Made by a program: the position numbers and the translations under genes
The notes under the pieces: model-generated
The model's input: the letters and a program-made list of their open reading frames with translations, nothing else
Databases searched by the model: none
What the model was told of the DNA's origin: nothing
Shown here: positions 1 through 11,770 of the stretch, in pieces
Layout: every line of letters begins with the position of its first letter
Numbering within the stretch: the first letter of the stretch is position 1
DNA from: Corallococcus soli
GTDB taxonomy: Bacteria > Myxococcota > Myxococcia > Myxococcales > Myxococcaceae
DNA: 64,000 nucleotides
Assembly (NCBI RefSeq): GCF_014930455.1
Contig: NZ_JAAIYO010000005.1
Location: forward strand, 496,001-560,000
Direction: 5' to 3'

Positions 1-529
1 GTCCTTCGGCGGCCTGCTGGGCGGCATCTTCGCGGCGGTGGTGTTCTTCCGGGTGAAGAAGCTGCGCTTCAACGACTACGCGGACAGCTTCGCGCTGGGC
101 GTGGCGCCGGGGTGGGCGGTGGCGCGGCTGGGGTGCTTCGCGGTGCACGACCACCCGGGGCGGCTGACGGACTTCTTCCTGGCGGTGCAGTTCCCCAACG
201 GCAACCGGCACGACCTGGGCCTGTACGACGCGGTGGTGCTGTTCGCCATCTCCGGCCTGCTGTACGGGCTGCGCAACGCCGGGAAGCTGAAGGGCCGGCT
301 GCTGCCGCTGTTGGCGCTGCTGTACGCCATCTCCCGCTTCAGCCTGGACTTCCTCCGGGCCACGGACCTGTCGTACGTGGACGCGCGCTACTTCGGCCTG
401 ACGCCCGCGCAGTACGGCAGCATCCTGCTGGTGGCGTACGGGGTGTGGGGCCTCCTGCGCAAGCAGGCGCCGAGCGCTTCGGCCCAGAAGCCGCCACCGT
501 CGTCGGGGCGGGTGGAGGCCGCGCGCTAG
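1..529 (+). CDS. Prolipoprotein diacylglyceryl transferase family protein (5' truncated by window edge)
   Basis: The reading frame is open from base 2 to the TAG at 527-529; the start lies outside the window. The visible part begins SFGGLLGGIFAA, the glycine-rich segment typical of the Lgt family, and continues with several hydrophobic membrane helices. Lgt moves a diacylglyceryl group from phosphatidylglycerol to the lipobox cysteine of prolipoproteins in the inner membrane, which would suit this lipoprotein-rich genome. The region matching the usual Lgt signature reads ARLGCFAVHDHPGR and lacks the NF.N.E part of the E. coli motif, so this may be a divergent or second Lgt-like enzyme. The tail (residues PSASAQKPPPSS) looks disordered. 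Family is fairly sure, exact activity less so. Confidence 0.75.
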   Translation, partial: SFGGLLGGIFAAVVFFRVKKLRFNDYADSFALGVAPGWAVARLGCFAVHDHPGRLTDFFLAVQFPNGNRHDLGLYDAVVLFAISGLLYGLRNAGKLKGRLLPLLALLYAISRFSLDFLRATDLSYVDARYFGLTPAQYGSILLVAYGVWGLLRKQAPSASAQKPPPSSGRVEAAR

Positions 530-572
530 CGGGTGTGCTTCGCTTCAGGCTTCGTGAGGCCGGGGGGTTCGC

Positions 573-1145
573 ATGAAGGCGTTGGCGTATGACGCGGTGA
601 TGGCGCCGCTGGGGTGGGTGGGGCTGAACGCCGCCCGCCGCCAGCTGGTGGACGGTCTGTCGGGCCGGGTGCTGGAGGTGGGCGCGGGCACGGGCCTGTC
701 GCTGCCGGGCTACCCGGACACCGTGACCTCCGTGACGGCGGTGGACGTGGACCTGGGGGCGCTCCTGCGCGCCCGGGCCCGCCGCGCCGGCGTGGCGCTG
801 CTCCAGGCGGACGCGCAGGCGCTGCCGTTCCCGGAGGCGTCGTTCGACGCGGTGGTCTCCAGCCTGGTGTTCTGCTGCGTGGACGCCCCGGCCACGGCGC
901 TCGCGGAGGTGGGGCGCGTGCTCCGGCCGGGAGGGGAGCTGCGCCTGCTGGAGCACGTGCGGGCCCCGAGCCCCGTGCTGGCGCTCGCCCAGGACCTGCT
1001 GACCCCCGCGTGGCACCGGCTGTCCGGCGGCTGCCGCCTCAACCGGGACACCTTCCGGCTGGTGGAGAACGCGGGCTTCCAGGTCCTCCGCAGGGAGCAG
1101 CGCCTGGGCGGCGTGGGCGAGTTCATCCTCGCGCGGCGGCCCTGA
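573..1145 (+). CDS. Class I SAM-dependent methyltransferase
   Basis: A 190-residue protein with the class I methyltransferase fold. Motif I is VLEVGAGTGLSL (about residues 31-42), an acidic residue follows in AVDVD, LPFPEASFDAVVSS is the motif II/post-II region, and VLRPGGELRLLEHV is motif III. The order resembles UbiE/Methyltransf_11 proteins and the small METTL7-like group; the substrate cannot be told. It starts 43 bases after the Lgt-like gene and reads the same way, so the two may be co-transcribed. A G-rich stretch just upstream of the ATG could be the ribosome binding site. Confidence 0.85.
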   Translation: MKALAYDAVMAPLGWVGLNAARRQLVDGLSGRVLEVGAGTGLSLPGYPDTVTSVTAVDVDLGALLRARARRAGVALLQADAQALPFPEASFDAVVSSLVFCCVDAPATALAEVGRVLRPGGELRLLEHVRAPSPVLALAQDLLTPAWHRLSGGCRLNRDTFRLVENAGFQVLRREQRLGGVGEFILARRP

Positions 1146-1164
1146 GTCCGGAATGAGCCCGGCG

Positions 1165-1195
1165 GGTGGGGGACAACCCACCGCATCGGGTTTTC
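1165..1195 (+). terminator. Probable intrinsic terminator after the methyltransferase gene
   Basis: A GGTGGG / CCCACC stem (1165-1170 with 1177-1182, 6-base loop) is followed within about 12 bases by TTTT. It lies 20 bases after the methyltransferase stop codon. The T-run is short, so moderate confidence. Confidence 0.4.
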
Positions 1196-1277
1196 GGATG
1201 GAATGTCAGAGGTCACCTTAGGATGACGGGCACGCTGGCGGAACCACCCGCCACGTCCCATCCCAAGGCCCTCACGC

Positions 1278-2204
1278 ATGACCCGTTCCCTCCCCTGCCT
1301 CCTCGCGCTGCTGTCCGTCGTCGGCTGTGGCCCCGCCACGGACACGCCGCCGGACCTTGAGAGTGCTCCCGCCGCGCTGGAGACGTCCGACCACCATGGC
1401 GGCTCCGCGCCCCGCGAGGGCTCCGTGCGGCTGTCCACCGGCGTCACGCTCCGCTACGTGGAGCAGGGCCGCCGGGACGGGCCCGTCGTCGTCTTCCTGC
1501 ACGGCTACACGGATTCGCACCACACCTGGGACCTGGACCTGCCGCGCTTCCCGCGCGACCTTCACGTCTACGCGCTGGACCAGCGCGGCCATGGGGACTC
1601 GTCCCGCCCGGCGTGCTGCTACACACAGCAGGCGTTCGCCCGGGACGTGGTGGCGTTCCTCGACGCGAAGCGCGTCCCGCGCGCCATCCTCGTGGGCCAC
1701 TCCATGGGCAGCTTCATCGCGCAGCAGGTGGCGCTGGACGCGCCCTCCCGCGTGAAGGCGCTGGTGCTCGTGGGCTCCGCGCCCACCGTGGCGGGCAACG
1801 AGGTGGCACTGGGGCTCAAGTCCGCCGTGGACACGCTGACGGACCCGGTGGACCCCACGTTCATCCGCGAGTTCCAGGCCAGCACCTTCGTCCGGCCGGT
1901 GCCCGCGTCCTACCTGGACACCCTCGTCGCGGAGAGCGCCAAGCTGCCCGCGCGCGTGTGGCAGGACTCGCTGGACGGGCTCATCGCGGAGGACCACTCG
2001 GCGCGGCTGGGGAGCCTCCGCGTGCCCACGCTCATCATCGGCGGGGACCAGGACGGCTTCTTCTCCGTCGCGGAGCAGCGCGCCCTGGCCCGCGCCATCC
2101 GCGGCTCCACGTACCTGCTCTACCCGGAGACGGGCCACGCCCCGCACGCCGAGCGCCCCCGGCGCTTCGTGGACGACGTGAGCCACTTCGTGCGGCGCCT
2201 GTAG
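1278..2204 (+). CDS. Alpha/beta hydrolase lipoprotein
   Basis: A 308-residue alpha/beta-hydrolase-fold enzyme with a lipoprotein signal peptide (lipobox SVVGC, Cys17). The fold is shown by the oxyanion segment FLHGYTDSHHTW, the nucleophile elbow GHSMGS (serine near residue 143), an acid in GGDQDGFF, and the catalytic histidine in ETGHAPH near the C-terminus. The small hydrophobic cap suits haloperoxidase- or esterase-like members that act on small esters. As a lipoprotein it should sit on a membrane facing the periplasm or outside. It is a single gene, with the terminator-like hairpin at 1165 upstream and a convergent transporter downstream. Substrate unknown. Confidence 0.88.
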   Translation: MTRSLPCLLALLSVVGCGPATDTPPDLESAPAALETSDHHGGSAPREGSVRLSTGVTLRYVEQGRRDGPVVVFLHGYTDSHHTWDLDLPRFPRDLHVYALDQRGHGDSSRPACCYTQQAFARDVVAFLDAKRVPRAILVGHSMGSFIAQQVALDAPSRVKALVLVGSAPTVAGNEVALGLKSAVDTLTDPVDPTFIREFQASTFVRPVPASYLDTLVAESAKLPARVWQDSLDGLIAEDHSARLGSLRVPTLIIGGDQDGFFSVAEQRALARAIRGSTYLLYPETGHAPHAERPRRFVDDVSHFVRRL

Positions 2205-2229
2205 ACGGCGGCACCGCCGGCGCGGGGCT

Positions 2230-3123
2230 TCACGGTCGGGCCGCCCGGGACACCGGCTCCGGGCGGGCCGGGTCGGAGCCCGCCAGCACCACCACCGCCA
2301 CCAGGATGAGCAGGCCGCCCGCGCCCTGCCTCAGCGACAGTCGCTCGCCCAGGAAGAGCGCGCCCAGCACCACCGCCATCACCGGCTCCAGCGTGGACAA
2401 CAGCGACGTGTTCACCGGCCCGATGCGCTCCAGGCCCGCGAAGAACGTGAGCACCGCCACCACCGTGGACAGCAGGGACAGGCCCGCCACCGCGCCCCAG
2501 CCCCCGACCGTCTGGGGGAAGGACGGCCCCTTCGCCAGCATCAGCGCCCCGAAGGCGAGCCCCGCCGACAGGAGGATGACGGTGCTCGCGCCGAGCGGCC
2601 CCGCCGGGCCCACCACGCGCGCGCTGGACAGGACATAGACGGCGTAGATGACGGCCGACAGCACGCCCAGCGCGATGCCCAGCGGCTTCGCGTCCGGCCC
2701 GGGGTCCACCGTGAGCGCGGTGCCCGCGAGCGCCAGCGCCACCGCCAGCCAGCGGGTGCGGCTCAGGTGTTCGCGGCCCAGGGCCACCTGGAGCACCGCC
2801 ACCAGCGCCGGGAAGAGGTACAGCAGCAGCGCCACCAGCCCCGCGGACGCGTGCTGGAGCGCGACGAAGTAGGCGCTGCCTTCGGCGAAGTAGCCCAGCG
2901 CCCCCAGCAGCACGAGCCCTAGCAGCACCCGGCCCCGGGGCCAGCGCCGCCGGCGCGCCAGCATCACGCAGGTGAGCACCAGGCCCGCCAGGGTGAAGCG
3001 CAGGAACAGCAGCGTGGGCATGTCCGCGCCCGCCGCGTAGGCCCACCGCGCGAACAGCCCCAGCGCGCCAAAGGAGGCGCCGGACAGGGCGACGAGGAGG
3101 AAGCCGGCGGTGCGGGTCTGCAT
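2230..3123 (-). CDS. EamA/DMT-family permease
   Basis: About 297 residues, with ten hydrophobic helices in two repeated halves as in EamA (RhaT/YdcZ-like) drug/metabolite transporters. The first half opens LVALSGASFGALGLFARWA; the second contains YAVYVLSSARVVG and ends with LGALFLGERLSLRQGAGGLLI, typical of EamA repeat ends. Such proteins export small metabolites, amino acids or toxic compounds across the inner membrane; the substrate is not predictable. An in-frame GTG at 3138 gives five extra residues; I prefer the ATG at 3123. It lies downstream of and co-directional with the rhodanese gene (68 bases apart). Confidence 0.85.
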   Translation of the reverse strand: MQTRTAGFLLVALSGASFGALGLFARWAYAAGADMPTLLFLRFTLAGLVLTCVMLARRRRWPRGRVLLGLVLLGALGYFAEGSAYFVALQHASAGLVALLLYLFPALVAVLQVALGREHLSRTRWLAVALALAGTALTVDPGPDAKPLGIALGVLSAVIYAVYVLSSARVVGPAGPLGASTVILLSAGLAFGALMLAKGPSFPQTVGGWGAVAGLSLLSTVVAVLTFFAGLERIGPVNTSLLSTLEPVMAVVLGALFLGERLSLRQGAGGLLILVAVVVLAGSDPARPEPVSRAARP

Positions 3124-3191
3124 GGGCGCGGTGCGCACGCTCGCCCGGACCGGGCCCGCTTGTCACGCGGCCCCGGGCGGCTTCGCGGCGC

Positions 3192-3473
3192 CTACCAGTT
3201 CTTGACGGACTGGAGGTCGAACACCTCCGGGAAGCCGCCCTTGCGCAGCAGCTCCGCGGCCACCGCGCTGCGGCCCCCCGCCGCGCAGTACACCACCACG
3301 GGCGTGCCCACCGGGCCCACCTCCGAGAGGCGCTGGGCCAGCACCTGCACGGGGATGTTGCGGGCGGCCTCCGGGTGTCCCTGCTGGAACTCCTCCGGGG
3401 TGCGGACATCCAGCAGCACCGCGCCTTGCGCGACCAGTTCGTGGGCCTTCTGCGAGCGTTCCTGAGGCGTCAT
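3192..3473 (-). CDS. Single-domain rhodanese-like sulfurtransferase
   Basis: A 93-residue protein made of one rhodanese domain: LLDVRTPEEFQQGHPEAARN is the CH2A-type segment, and the active loop is YCAAGGRSA with the catalytic cysteine near residue 63. The loop has the six-residue size usual for sulfur carriers of the GlpE/PspE type. The frame is open far upstream, but the ATG at 3473 gives a normal single-domain length and fits the family's N-terminus (a short helix, then LDVR). It is divergent from the GreA-like gene, with 87 bases between the starts. Confidence 0.88.
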   Translation of the reverse strand: MTPQERSQKAHELVAQGAVLLDVRTPEEFQQGHPEAARNIPVQVLAQRLSEVGPVGTPVVVYCAAGGRSAVAAELLRKGGFPEVFDLQSVKNW

Positions 3474-3560
3474 GGCGCCATCGTATCCCCAGCCCCCGCC
3501 CGGCCCGGGCCGAAAACTGGAGGCCGCCGCACCGGACGCTACAGTCCTGTAACGACCGCC

Positions 3561-4076
3561 ATGCCACTCGACAAGCACACCCTGCTCCACCAACTGGCCG
3601 ACCGTCTCCAGCAGAGCGACCGGCTGGCCCACCGCGCCGAAGCCGACGCCCGCGAGGCGGCCCGCAGCCTGGCCACGGAGTCCGAGAAGAAGGAGGACGG
3701 CCGCGCCGCCATCGAGTACGGCAGCCTCGCCACCGGCCAGGCCCAGCGCGCGCGCCGGCTCCAGGAGGAGCTCCAGGCCCTCACCGCCTTCGGCCAGAAG
3801 GCGCTGCCCCGCTTCCCGCGTCAGGGGCCCGTGGGCCTGGGCGCCCTGGTGGACGTCAGCACCGAAGATGAGGACGGCTTCGCCGAGCGCACCTTCTTCG
3901 TGCTCCCCGCCGGCGCGGGCACGGAGCTCACCGGCCCCGGCGGCGACGGCTTCCTGTCCGTCATCACCCCCAACTCCCCCGTGGGCCGCGCCCTGCTGGG
4001 CCGCCGCGCCGGGGACACCGTGGAGGTGACGCTCGCGGGCGAGGTGCGGGAGTGGACGGTGCTGGAGGTGGCCTGA
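3561..4076 (+). CDS. GreA/GreB-family transcription elongation factor-like protein
   Basis: A 171-residue protein. Residues 1-85 form a charged coiled coil (LLHQLADRLQQSDRL... ...RARRLQEELQAL). The C-terminal part ends with SVITPNSPVGRALLGRRAGD and EWTVLEV, matching the FKBP-like C-domain of Gre factors. Gre proteins enter the RNA polymerase secondary channel and stimulate cleavage of backtracked RNA, using two acidic residues at the coiled-coil tip. Here the tip has KKEDGRAAIEYG, so an acidic pair is present. It may be a Gre paralogue of the GreAB type rather than housekeeping GreA, and it is longer than GreA (about 158 residues). Confidence 0.75.
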   Translation: MPLDKHTLLHQLADRLQQSDRLAHRAEADAREAARSLATESEKKEDGRAAIEYGSLATGQAQRARRLQEELQALTAFGQKALPRFPRQGPVGLGALVDVSTEDEDGFAERTFFVLPAGAGTELTGPGGDGFLSVITPNSPVGRALLGRRAGDTVEVTLAGEVREWTVLEVA

Positions 4077-4086
4077 CGGCCGGGGC

Positions 4087-5922
4087 TCAGGACGGCTCCG
4101 GCTCCGGCTCCGGCGCGGGCTCCAGGTCCGCCGTCGGGCCCGGCGCCGCGTGCGCGGTGAGCCACTCCTCCGGGATGTCGCCCCGGGGCAGCTCCAGGAT
4201 GAACGTGGAGCCCTGCCCGGGCTCGCTGGTGGCGCGCACCTTGCCGCCGAACGCTTCGACAATCTGGCGGGTGATGTAGAGGCCCAGGCCCAGGCCGCCG
4301 TAGTGCCGGTCGCTCACCGCGCGCTCGAAGCGCTCGAAGATGCGCGCCAGGTCCTCCGGCGCGATGCCGATGCCGTGGTCCTTCACCGTGAGCCGCGCCA
4401 GCGTGCCGTGGCCCTCCACGCCCAGCACCACCGGGTGGCCCGCGCCGTACTTGAGCGCGTTGGACACCAGGTTCGTCACCACCTGCTCCAGCCGCAGCCG
4501 GTCCCACCGGCCCACCACCGGCACCGGCGCGTTCAGCTCCAGCTCCGTGCCGTGCTGCGCCGCCGCCGGGGCGAAGCGGTAGAGGATCTCCGCCGCCACG
4601 CTCGCCAGGTCCAGCTCCTCCAGTTCCAGCCGCAGCCGGCCCGCCGTGATGCGCGACACGTCCAGCAGGTTGTCCACCAGCCCGGACAGCCGGCGCACCT
4701 GGCGCTGCACCACGTCCAGCGTCTCCGCGACCTTCTCCGTGGGCACGGGCCTGCCCTCGCGCGCCAGCACCACCACCTGCTTCTGGAGCAGCTGCACCTT
4801 GAGGCTCAGCGGCGTGAGCGGCGTCTTCAGCTCGTGGCTCGCGATGCCCAGGAACTCGTCGCGCTGGCGCACCGCCTCGCGCGCCTCGCGCAGCAGCCGC
4901 GCGTTCTCCAGGTAGAGCGCGGTGCGGTGGGCCAGCTCCGACAGGAAGCGCTCCTCGTCCGCGTCGAAGGCGCGCAGCACGTTGGAGCGCAGCAACATCA
5001 GCGCGCCCAGCATGCCGCCGCGCGCGCCCAAGGGAACGCTCAGGCACCCGTGCGGCCCCACCTCGCGCAGCAGCCGCGCGTGCTCCGCGTCCCGCGCGAT
5101 GGCCGCCACGTGCTCCTCCGACAGGATGGGCAGGCGGCCCACCGCGCCGGAGACGAACACCTCCGGCAGCTCCCCTGGCAAGGAGGAGTCCGGCGGGTAG
5201 CGGCCGAGCAGCTCCCTCAGGAGCGCGTGCCGGCCCGCGTCCGCGTGCAGGGACGCCACCACGCGCACGGGCTCGCCCGGCGCCTTCAGGATGAGCAGCG
5301 CGCCGTCGCCCAGCGCGGGCACCAGCAGCTTGAGCAGCGGTTCGAGCTGCGCCTCCGCGTCCACCGCTTCGCCCAGCAGCGCGCCCGCCTCCGCCAGCAG
5401 CCGCGACGCATCCAGCACCGCGCCGGGCAACGCCTCCACGCCGTGCGTGCGCAGGAGCGCCGCCGCGACCTGCCCGTCCCCGCCCTTCACCGGCACCGCG
5501 GTGGCCCGCAGGAACGCGCGCGTCCCGTCCGGCCGGAGCACCTCCCACACCGACGCGTCCACCTGCTCGCCCGCCAGCGCCCGCGCCAGGGGCGACTCGT
5601 GCGACGGCAGCGGTGTGCCGTCCGCGCGCACCCATTCACACCCGGGCAGGCGGCCATGCTCCACGCGGGCAGGGGCCGGAATGCCGAAATGAAACGCAGC
5701 CTGCGTGTTGAAGGCGAGGACCGCGCCGGTCCGTTCGATGAGGATCCACCCTTCCGCTTCCGCTTCCGCGCCCGCGACACGCACGGGCAGGCCTTGCTCC
5801 GCCAGACCCTGCGTCAACGCCGCGTCAGCGGAGGGCTCAGGGACCCCGTCGGGGGACGGGTCCGGGCAGCTGGAGGAAGACGTGACGCCGGAGGACATGC
5901 TGGGGCTTTCCGCACGCATCAT
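4087..5922 (-). CDS. PAS-GAF sensor histidine kinase
   Basis: A 611-residue soluble histidine kinase. A disordered N-terminus of about 50 residues is followed by a PAS-like domain (about 55-165), a GAF-like domain (about 190-345), a HisKA domain with phospho-acceptor SHELKTPLTP near residue 360, and an ATPase domain with N box NLVSNALKYG, G1 DHGIGIAPED and G2 GGLGLGLYI. The tail is acidic and proline-rich (EPAPEPEPEPS). No transmembrane helix is visible, so it should sense a cytoplasmic or diffusible signal. It is divergent from the hybrid kinase at 6129, and no response regulator gene adjoins it. The domain layout is clear; the signal is unknown. Confidence 0.9.
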   Translation of the reverse strand: MMRAESPSMSSGVTSSSSCPDPSPDGVPEPSADAALTQGLAEQGLPVRVAGAEAEAEGWILIERTGAVLAFNTQAAFHFGIPAPARVEHGRLPGCEWVRADGTPLPSHESPLARALAGEQVDASVWEVLRPDGTRAFLRATAVPVKGGDGQVAAALLRTHGVEALPGAVLDASRLLAEAGALLGEAVDAEAQLEPLLKLLVPALGDGALLILKAPGEPVRVVASLHADAGRHALLRELLGRYPPDSSLPGELPEVFVSGAVGRLPILSEEHVAAIARDAEHARLLREVGPHGCLSVPLGARGGMLGALMLLRSNVLRAFDADEERFLSELAHRTALYLENARLLREAREAVRQRDEFLGIASHELKTPLTPLSLKVQLLQKQVVVLAREGRPVPTEKVAETLDVVQRQVRRLSGLVDNLLDVSRITAGRLRLELEELDLASVAAEILYRFAPAAAQHGTELELNAPVPVVGRWDRLRLEQVVTNLVSNALKYGAGHPVVLGVEGHGTLARLTVKDHGIGIAPEDLARIFERFERAVSDRHYGGLGLGLYITRQIVEAFGGKVRATSEPGQGSTFILELPRGDIPEEWLTAHAAPGPTADLEPAPEPEPEPS

Positions 5923-6128
5923 GGTGTCATCTCCGCCTCCCGGGAAGGAAGACAGACCCCAAGGCCCGCCCCATCACCATCAAGCACACGGAATGCTTCC
6001 CGTCATCCCGCTCTTCCCACGGGCCCCCTTGCCTGCATGGCGGCGATCCTCAATCGTTCGACTGTCCACGTCCGCGACCCATGAAGTTCTGTTCGCACGG
6101 CGAAGTTCTTCCACCGCGAGTCTCCTGA

Positions 6129-8969
<2,841 letters not shown>

Positions 8970-9089
8970 GCAACTCCCTCCATCGGTCATCGGGAGGACC
9001 CTCCTCCCGCTGACGGATGCGCGGTCCGCCCTCCTCTGCGAGCGTGTGCTCGTCCACCCGCCTCCTCCTCCGCCGAGGTCACACCGCCC

Positions 9090-10577
9090 ATGCGCCGCTC
9101 CACCCTGCTGCTGTCCCTTGCTGGCCTGCTGGTCGTGGGCGCGCTCGCGCTCGACGCGCTCACGAAGCTGAACGCGCCCCGGAACCACCCGCCCACCCAC
9201 GTCGCGTCGGCCCCGCTGCCGGCGCCGGGCACGGGGCCGGACCAGAGCCACACGGTGGTGCAGCCGGGCGAGGCGCCCATCCACCTGGTGCTGCCCGTGG
9301 GCGTGGGGCAGCCCGCGTCAGGCAAGGCCGGCCCGCTGGAGCTGACCGGCAAGCTGTCCGGCGCGTACGTGCGCGCGGGGCCGGGTGAGGCCTTCGCGTG
9401 GTTCGAGCTGTCGGCGCGCAAGCCGGAGACCGTCCAGCGCGTGCCGGTGAACCTGGCGCTGGTGGTGGACCGCTCCGGCTCCATGATGGGCGGCAAGCTG
9501 GAGGACGCGAAGCGCGCGGCCCAGGCCCTGGTGCGGCAGCTCAACGCGGGCGACCGGCTGGCGCTGGTGCACTACGGCTCCAACGTGACGACGCTGCCCA
9601 GCGTGGTCATCGACGAGCAGACGCGCGCGTCGCTGCTCCAGGCCATCTCAAGGATTGAGGTGGAGGGCGCCACCAACATCAGCGGCGGGCTCCAGGCCGC
9701 GGCGGAGGCGGTGCGCCCCTACACCCGGGAGTACCGGGTGACGCGCACCATCCTGCTGAGCGACGGCCAGCCCACCGAAGGGTTGGTGTCCAACACGGGC
9801 CTGTTCTCCGAGGTGGGCCGGATGCGCGAGCTGGGCATCACCGTGAGCGCGCTGGGCGTGGGCGAGGGCTTCAACGACGTGCTGATGCGCGGCATGGCCG
9901 AGCGCGGCGGCGGCTTCTCCGGCTTCATCAGCGATTCAGCGGAGCTGGCCTCCATCTTCACGCGGGAGCTGGAGCAGGCCGCCAGCACCGTGGCGCGCAA
10001 CGTCAACCTCGTGCTGACGCTGCCGCCGGGCGTGAGCAGCGTGGAGGTGATGGGCCTGCCGTCCACGCGCCAGGGCAACACGGTGCGCGTGCCCCTGTAT
10101 GATTTGACGGGCGGCCAGTCCGCGCGCGTGGTGGCCAAGGTGACGCTGGACGCGCCCGCGAGCGGCGCGGAGATGAGCGTGCTGGCCGCCAGCCTGGACT
10201 ACGTGGACGTGACGGCGGACCTGCCGTCCCAGGTGCTCCTGACCCTGAGCGCGAAGGTGACGGACAGCGAACAGGTGGTGCACGCGAACCTGGACCGGGA
10301 CGTGCGCGTGCACGCCATCCGCGCGCTGGGCACGCAGCAATTGCACGCGGCGGCGGAGGAGATGAAGAGCGGCAACCGTCAGGGAGCCATCGATCTGCTC
10401 ACCAACGCGCGTCGCCTCTTCGGCAGTTCGGCGTCCGCGCTCGCCGGGGAGATTGCGGACGTGGACGCGGCCCAGGCAGCCTATGGCAAGGCCCACGACG
10501 AAGGCGACGTGCGGCGTGAGATGCTCCAGTTGAAGCGCAAGACGATGAAGAGCTTCGGGCAGAACAACTCCTACTAG
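9090..10577 (+). CDS. VWA-domain (MIDAS) protein with N-terminal membrane anchor
   Basis: A 495-residue protein. One N-terminal hydrophobic segment (about 5-25) could be a signal anchor. From about residue 118 there is a von Willebrand factor A domain: the MIDAS metal site reads VVDRSGSMMGG, with further metal ligands in GATNISGG and LSDGQPTEG. After the domain comes a beta-rich region and a C-terminal helical, charged tail (MLQLKRKTMKSFGQNN). The layout resembles YfbK/TerY-like VWA proteins on bacterial surfaces or in the periplasm that bind partners in a metal-dependent way. It is followed after 19 bases by a membrane/coiled-coil gene, probably in one operon. Partner and process unknown. 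Confidence 0.85.
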   Translation: MRRSTLLLSLAGLLVVGALALDALTKLNAPRNHPPTHVASAPLPAPGTGPDQSHTVVQPGEAPIHLVLPVGVGQPASGKAGPLELTGKLSGAYVRAGPGEAFAWFELSARKPETVQRVPVNLALVVDRSGSMMGGKLEDAKRAAQALVRQLNAGDRLALVHYGSNVTTLPSVVIDEQTRASLLQAISRIEVEGATNISGGLQAAAEAVRPYTREYRVTRTILLSDGQPTEGLVSNTGLFSEVGRMRELGITVSALGVGEGFNDVLMRGMAERGGGFSGFISDSAELASIFTRELEQAASTVARNVNLVLTLPPGVSSVEVMGLPSTRQGNTVRVPLYDLTGGQSARVVAKVTLDAPASGAEMSVLAASLDYVDVTADLPSQVLLTLSAKVTDSEQVVHANLDRDVRVHAIRALGTQQLHAAAEEMKSGNRQGAIDLLTNARRLFGSSASALAGEIADVDAAQAAYGKAHDEGDVRREMLQLKRKTMKSFGQNNSY

Positions 10578-10596
10578 CAGGCAGGGACGGTGCGCC

Positions 10597-11697
10597 GTGT
10601 CGCTCTCCATCCAATTCATCCGCCGGGAGGACTTCGAGACGCGCTGCCTGTCCGCGTTCGTGGGGGCCGGGGCCATGGCGCTGGTGGCGGGCCTGGCCTC
10701 GCAGGTGCTGCGCATGCGGGTGGACGTGAGCGCCCTGGCGCTGGTGGCGGCGGCCTTCGCCGCGGTGAAGCCGCTGCCCACCTTCAACGCCCTGGTGCGC
10801 ACGGCGGTGGTGTTTCTGCCCGCTATCCCCTACGTCCTGGGCCTGCCGTCGCCCTGGGACCACGCGGCGGCGGGCGCGCTCGCCGCGACCGTGCTGGCGT
10901 GGCGCGGCCACGGGCGTGACGGCCTGGGCACCTCCACCCAGGTGGCGCTGAGCGCCGGGGCGGCGGCGGTCACCACGACGGTGGGGCTGTACGTGCAGGA
11001 CGTGCTCGGCGCGCGCTTCTTCTCCGGCCGGGGCTACTTCCCCCTGCTGGTGGACGCGGGCGTGATGGCGCTCTTCTGGAGCATCGGCACGCTGCCGGTG
11101 AACCTGGCCATGAGCCAGGACGCGGTGGCCACCCGGGGCATGCGCCTGGAGGCCACGCTCACCGGCGAGGTGCGCGGGCTGGTGGCGCGGGCGCTCGGGC
11201 TGTACCGCCAGAGCCAGACGGAGGCGCGCAAGCTGGCCACCGGCGCGGGCCGCGCGAAGCTCCAGGCGGTGCTGGGCAAGCTGGCCGAGGACGCCTTCAC
11301 CCTGGCCGAGTCCTACACGGTGCTGGAGGCCCAGCTCACCTCCGCGTCCCAGGGCAGCGTGGACTCGCAGGTGCAGGCCCTGCGCAAGCGCGCCCAGGAC
11401 GCCCAGGACGGCGTGGCCCGGCGCCAGTTGGAGCGCGCCGCCGCGTCGCTGGGAGAGGAGCTCAACCACCTGGACGCGCTGTCCCGCAAGCGGGAGCGGC
11501 TGTTCGCCCAGCTCCACGCCCAGGTGGCCCTGCTGGAGCGGGCCCGGGTGTGCTTCATCGGCGCCCAGGCGTCATCCCCGCTGGGCGGGGTGGACCGGGC
11601 CCAGGCGCTGGCCGACAAGCTCTCCGCCCTGGACCTGGAGTCCACCAGCGCGGAGCTCCCGCCCCTGCCCCAGCCCGCCCCGGCCGTCCGCGGCTAG
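10597..11697 (+). CDS. Hypothetical membrane protein with C-terminal coiled coil
   Basis: A 366-residue protein of no family I recognise. The GTG start is preceded by an AGGGACGG ribosome-binding-like stretch. Hydrophobic segments lie at about 22-45, 45-65, 70-90, 95-130 and 145-170, so the N-terminal half is polytopic. From about residue 185 to 345 the chain is helical and charged, with heptad-like spacing (RGLVARALGLYRQSQTEARK, QVQALRKRAQDAQDGVARRQ), suggesting a long cytoplasmic coiled coil. Its tight spacing to the VWA gene suggests joint expression; it could be an inner-membrane partner of that protein (inference). Confidence 0.7.
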   Translation: MSLSIQFIRREDFETRCLSAFVGAGAMALVAGLASQVLRMRVDVSALALVAAAFAAVKPLPTFNALVRTAVVFLPAIPYVLGLPSPWDHAAAGALAATVLAWRGHGRDGLGTSTQVALSAGAAAVTTTVGLYVQDVLGARFFSGRGYFPLLVDAGVMALFWSIGTLPVNLAMSQDAVATRGMRLEATLTGEVRGLVARALGLYRQSQTEARKLATGAGRAKLQAVLGKLAEDAFTLAESYTVLEAQLTSASQGSVDSQVQALRKRAQDAQDGVARRQLERAAASLGEELNHLDALSRKRERLFAQLHAQVALLERARVCFIGAQASSPLGGVDRAQALADKLSALDLESTSAELPPLPQPAPAVRG

Positions 11698-11770
11698 CGC
11701 CGCGGCCCGGTCTTCGCCCGGTCCCCTTCGACCCTGCCCTTGGGGCCAGGCCCTGGGGGGCCAGCGGAGG

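Noticed and set aside
2206-2219. CGGCGG-CA-CCGCCG inverted repeat after the alpha/beta hydrolase gene
   Set aside because: The loop is only two bases and no T-run follows; too weak to call a terminator.
4086-4120. GGCTCC tandem repeat at the end of the PAS-GAF kinase gene
   Set aside because: It simply encodes an EPEPEPEP-type acidic tail and is not a regulatory or CRISPR repeat.
4150-6084. A 644-codon plus-strand frame opposite the PAS-GAF kinase
   Set aside because: Composition (His, Arg, Gln, Leu) is that of an antisense shadow; the kinase motifs lie on the minus strand.
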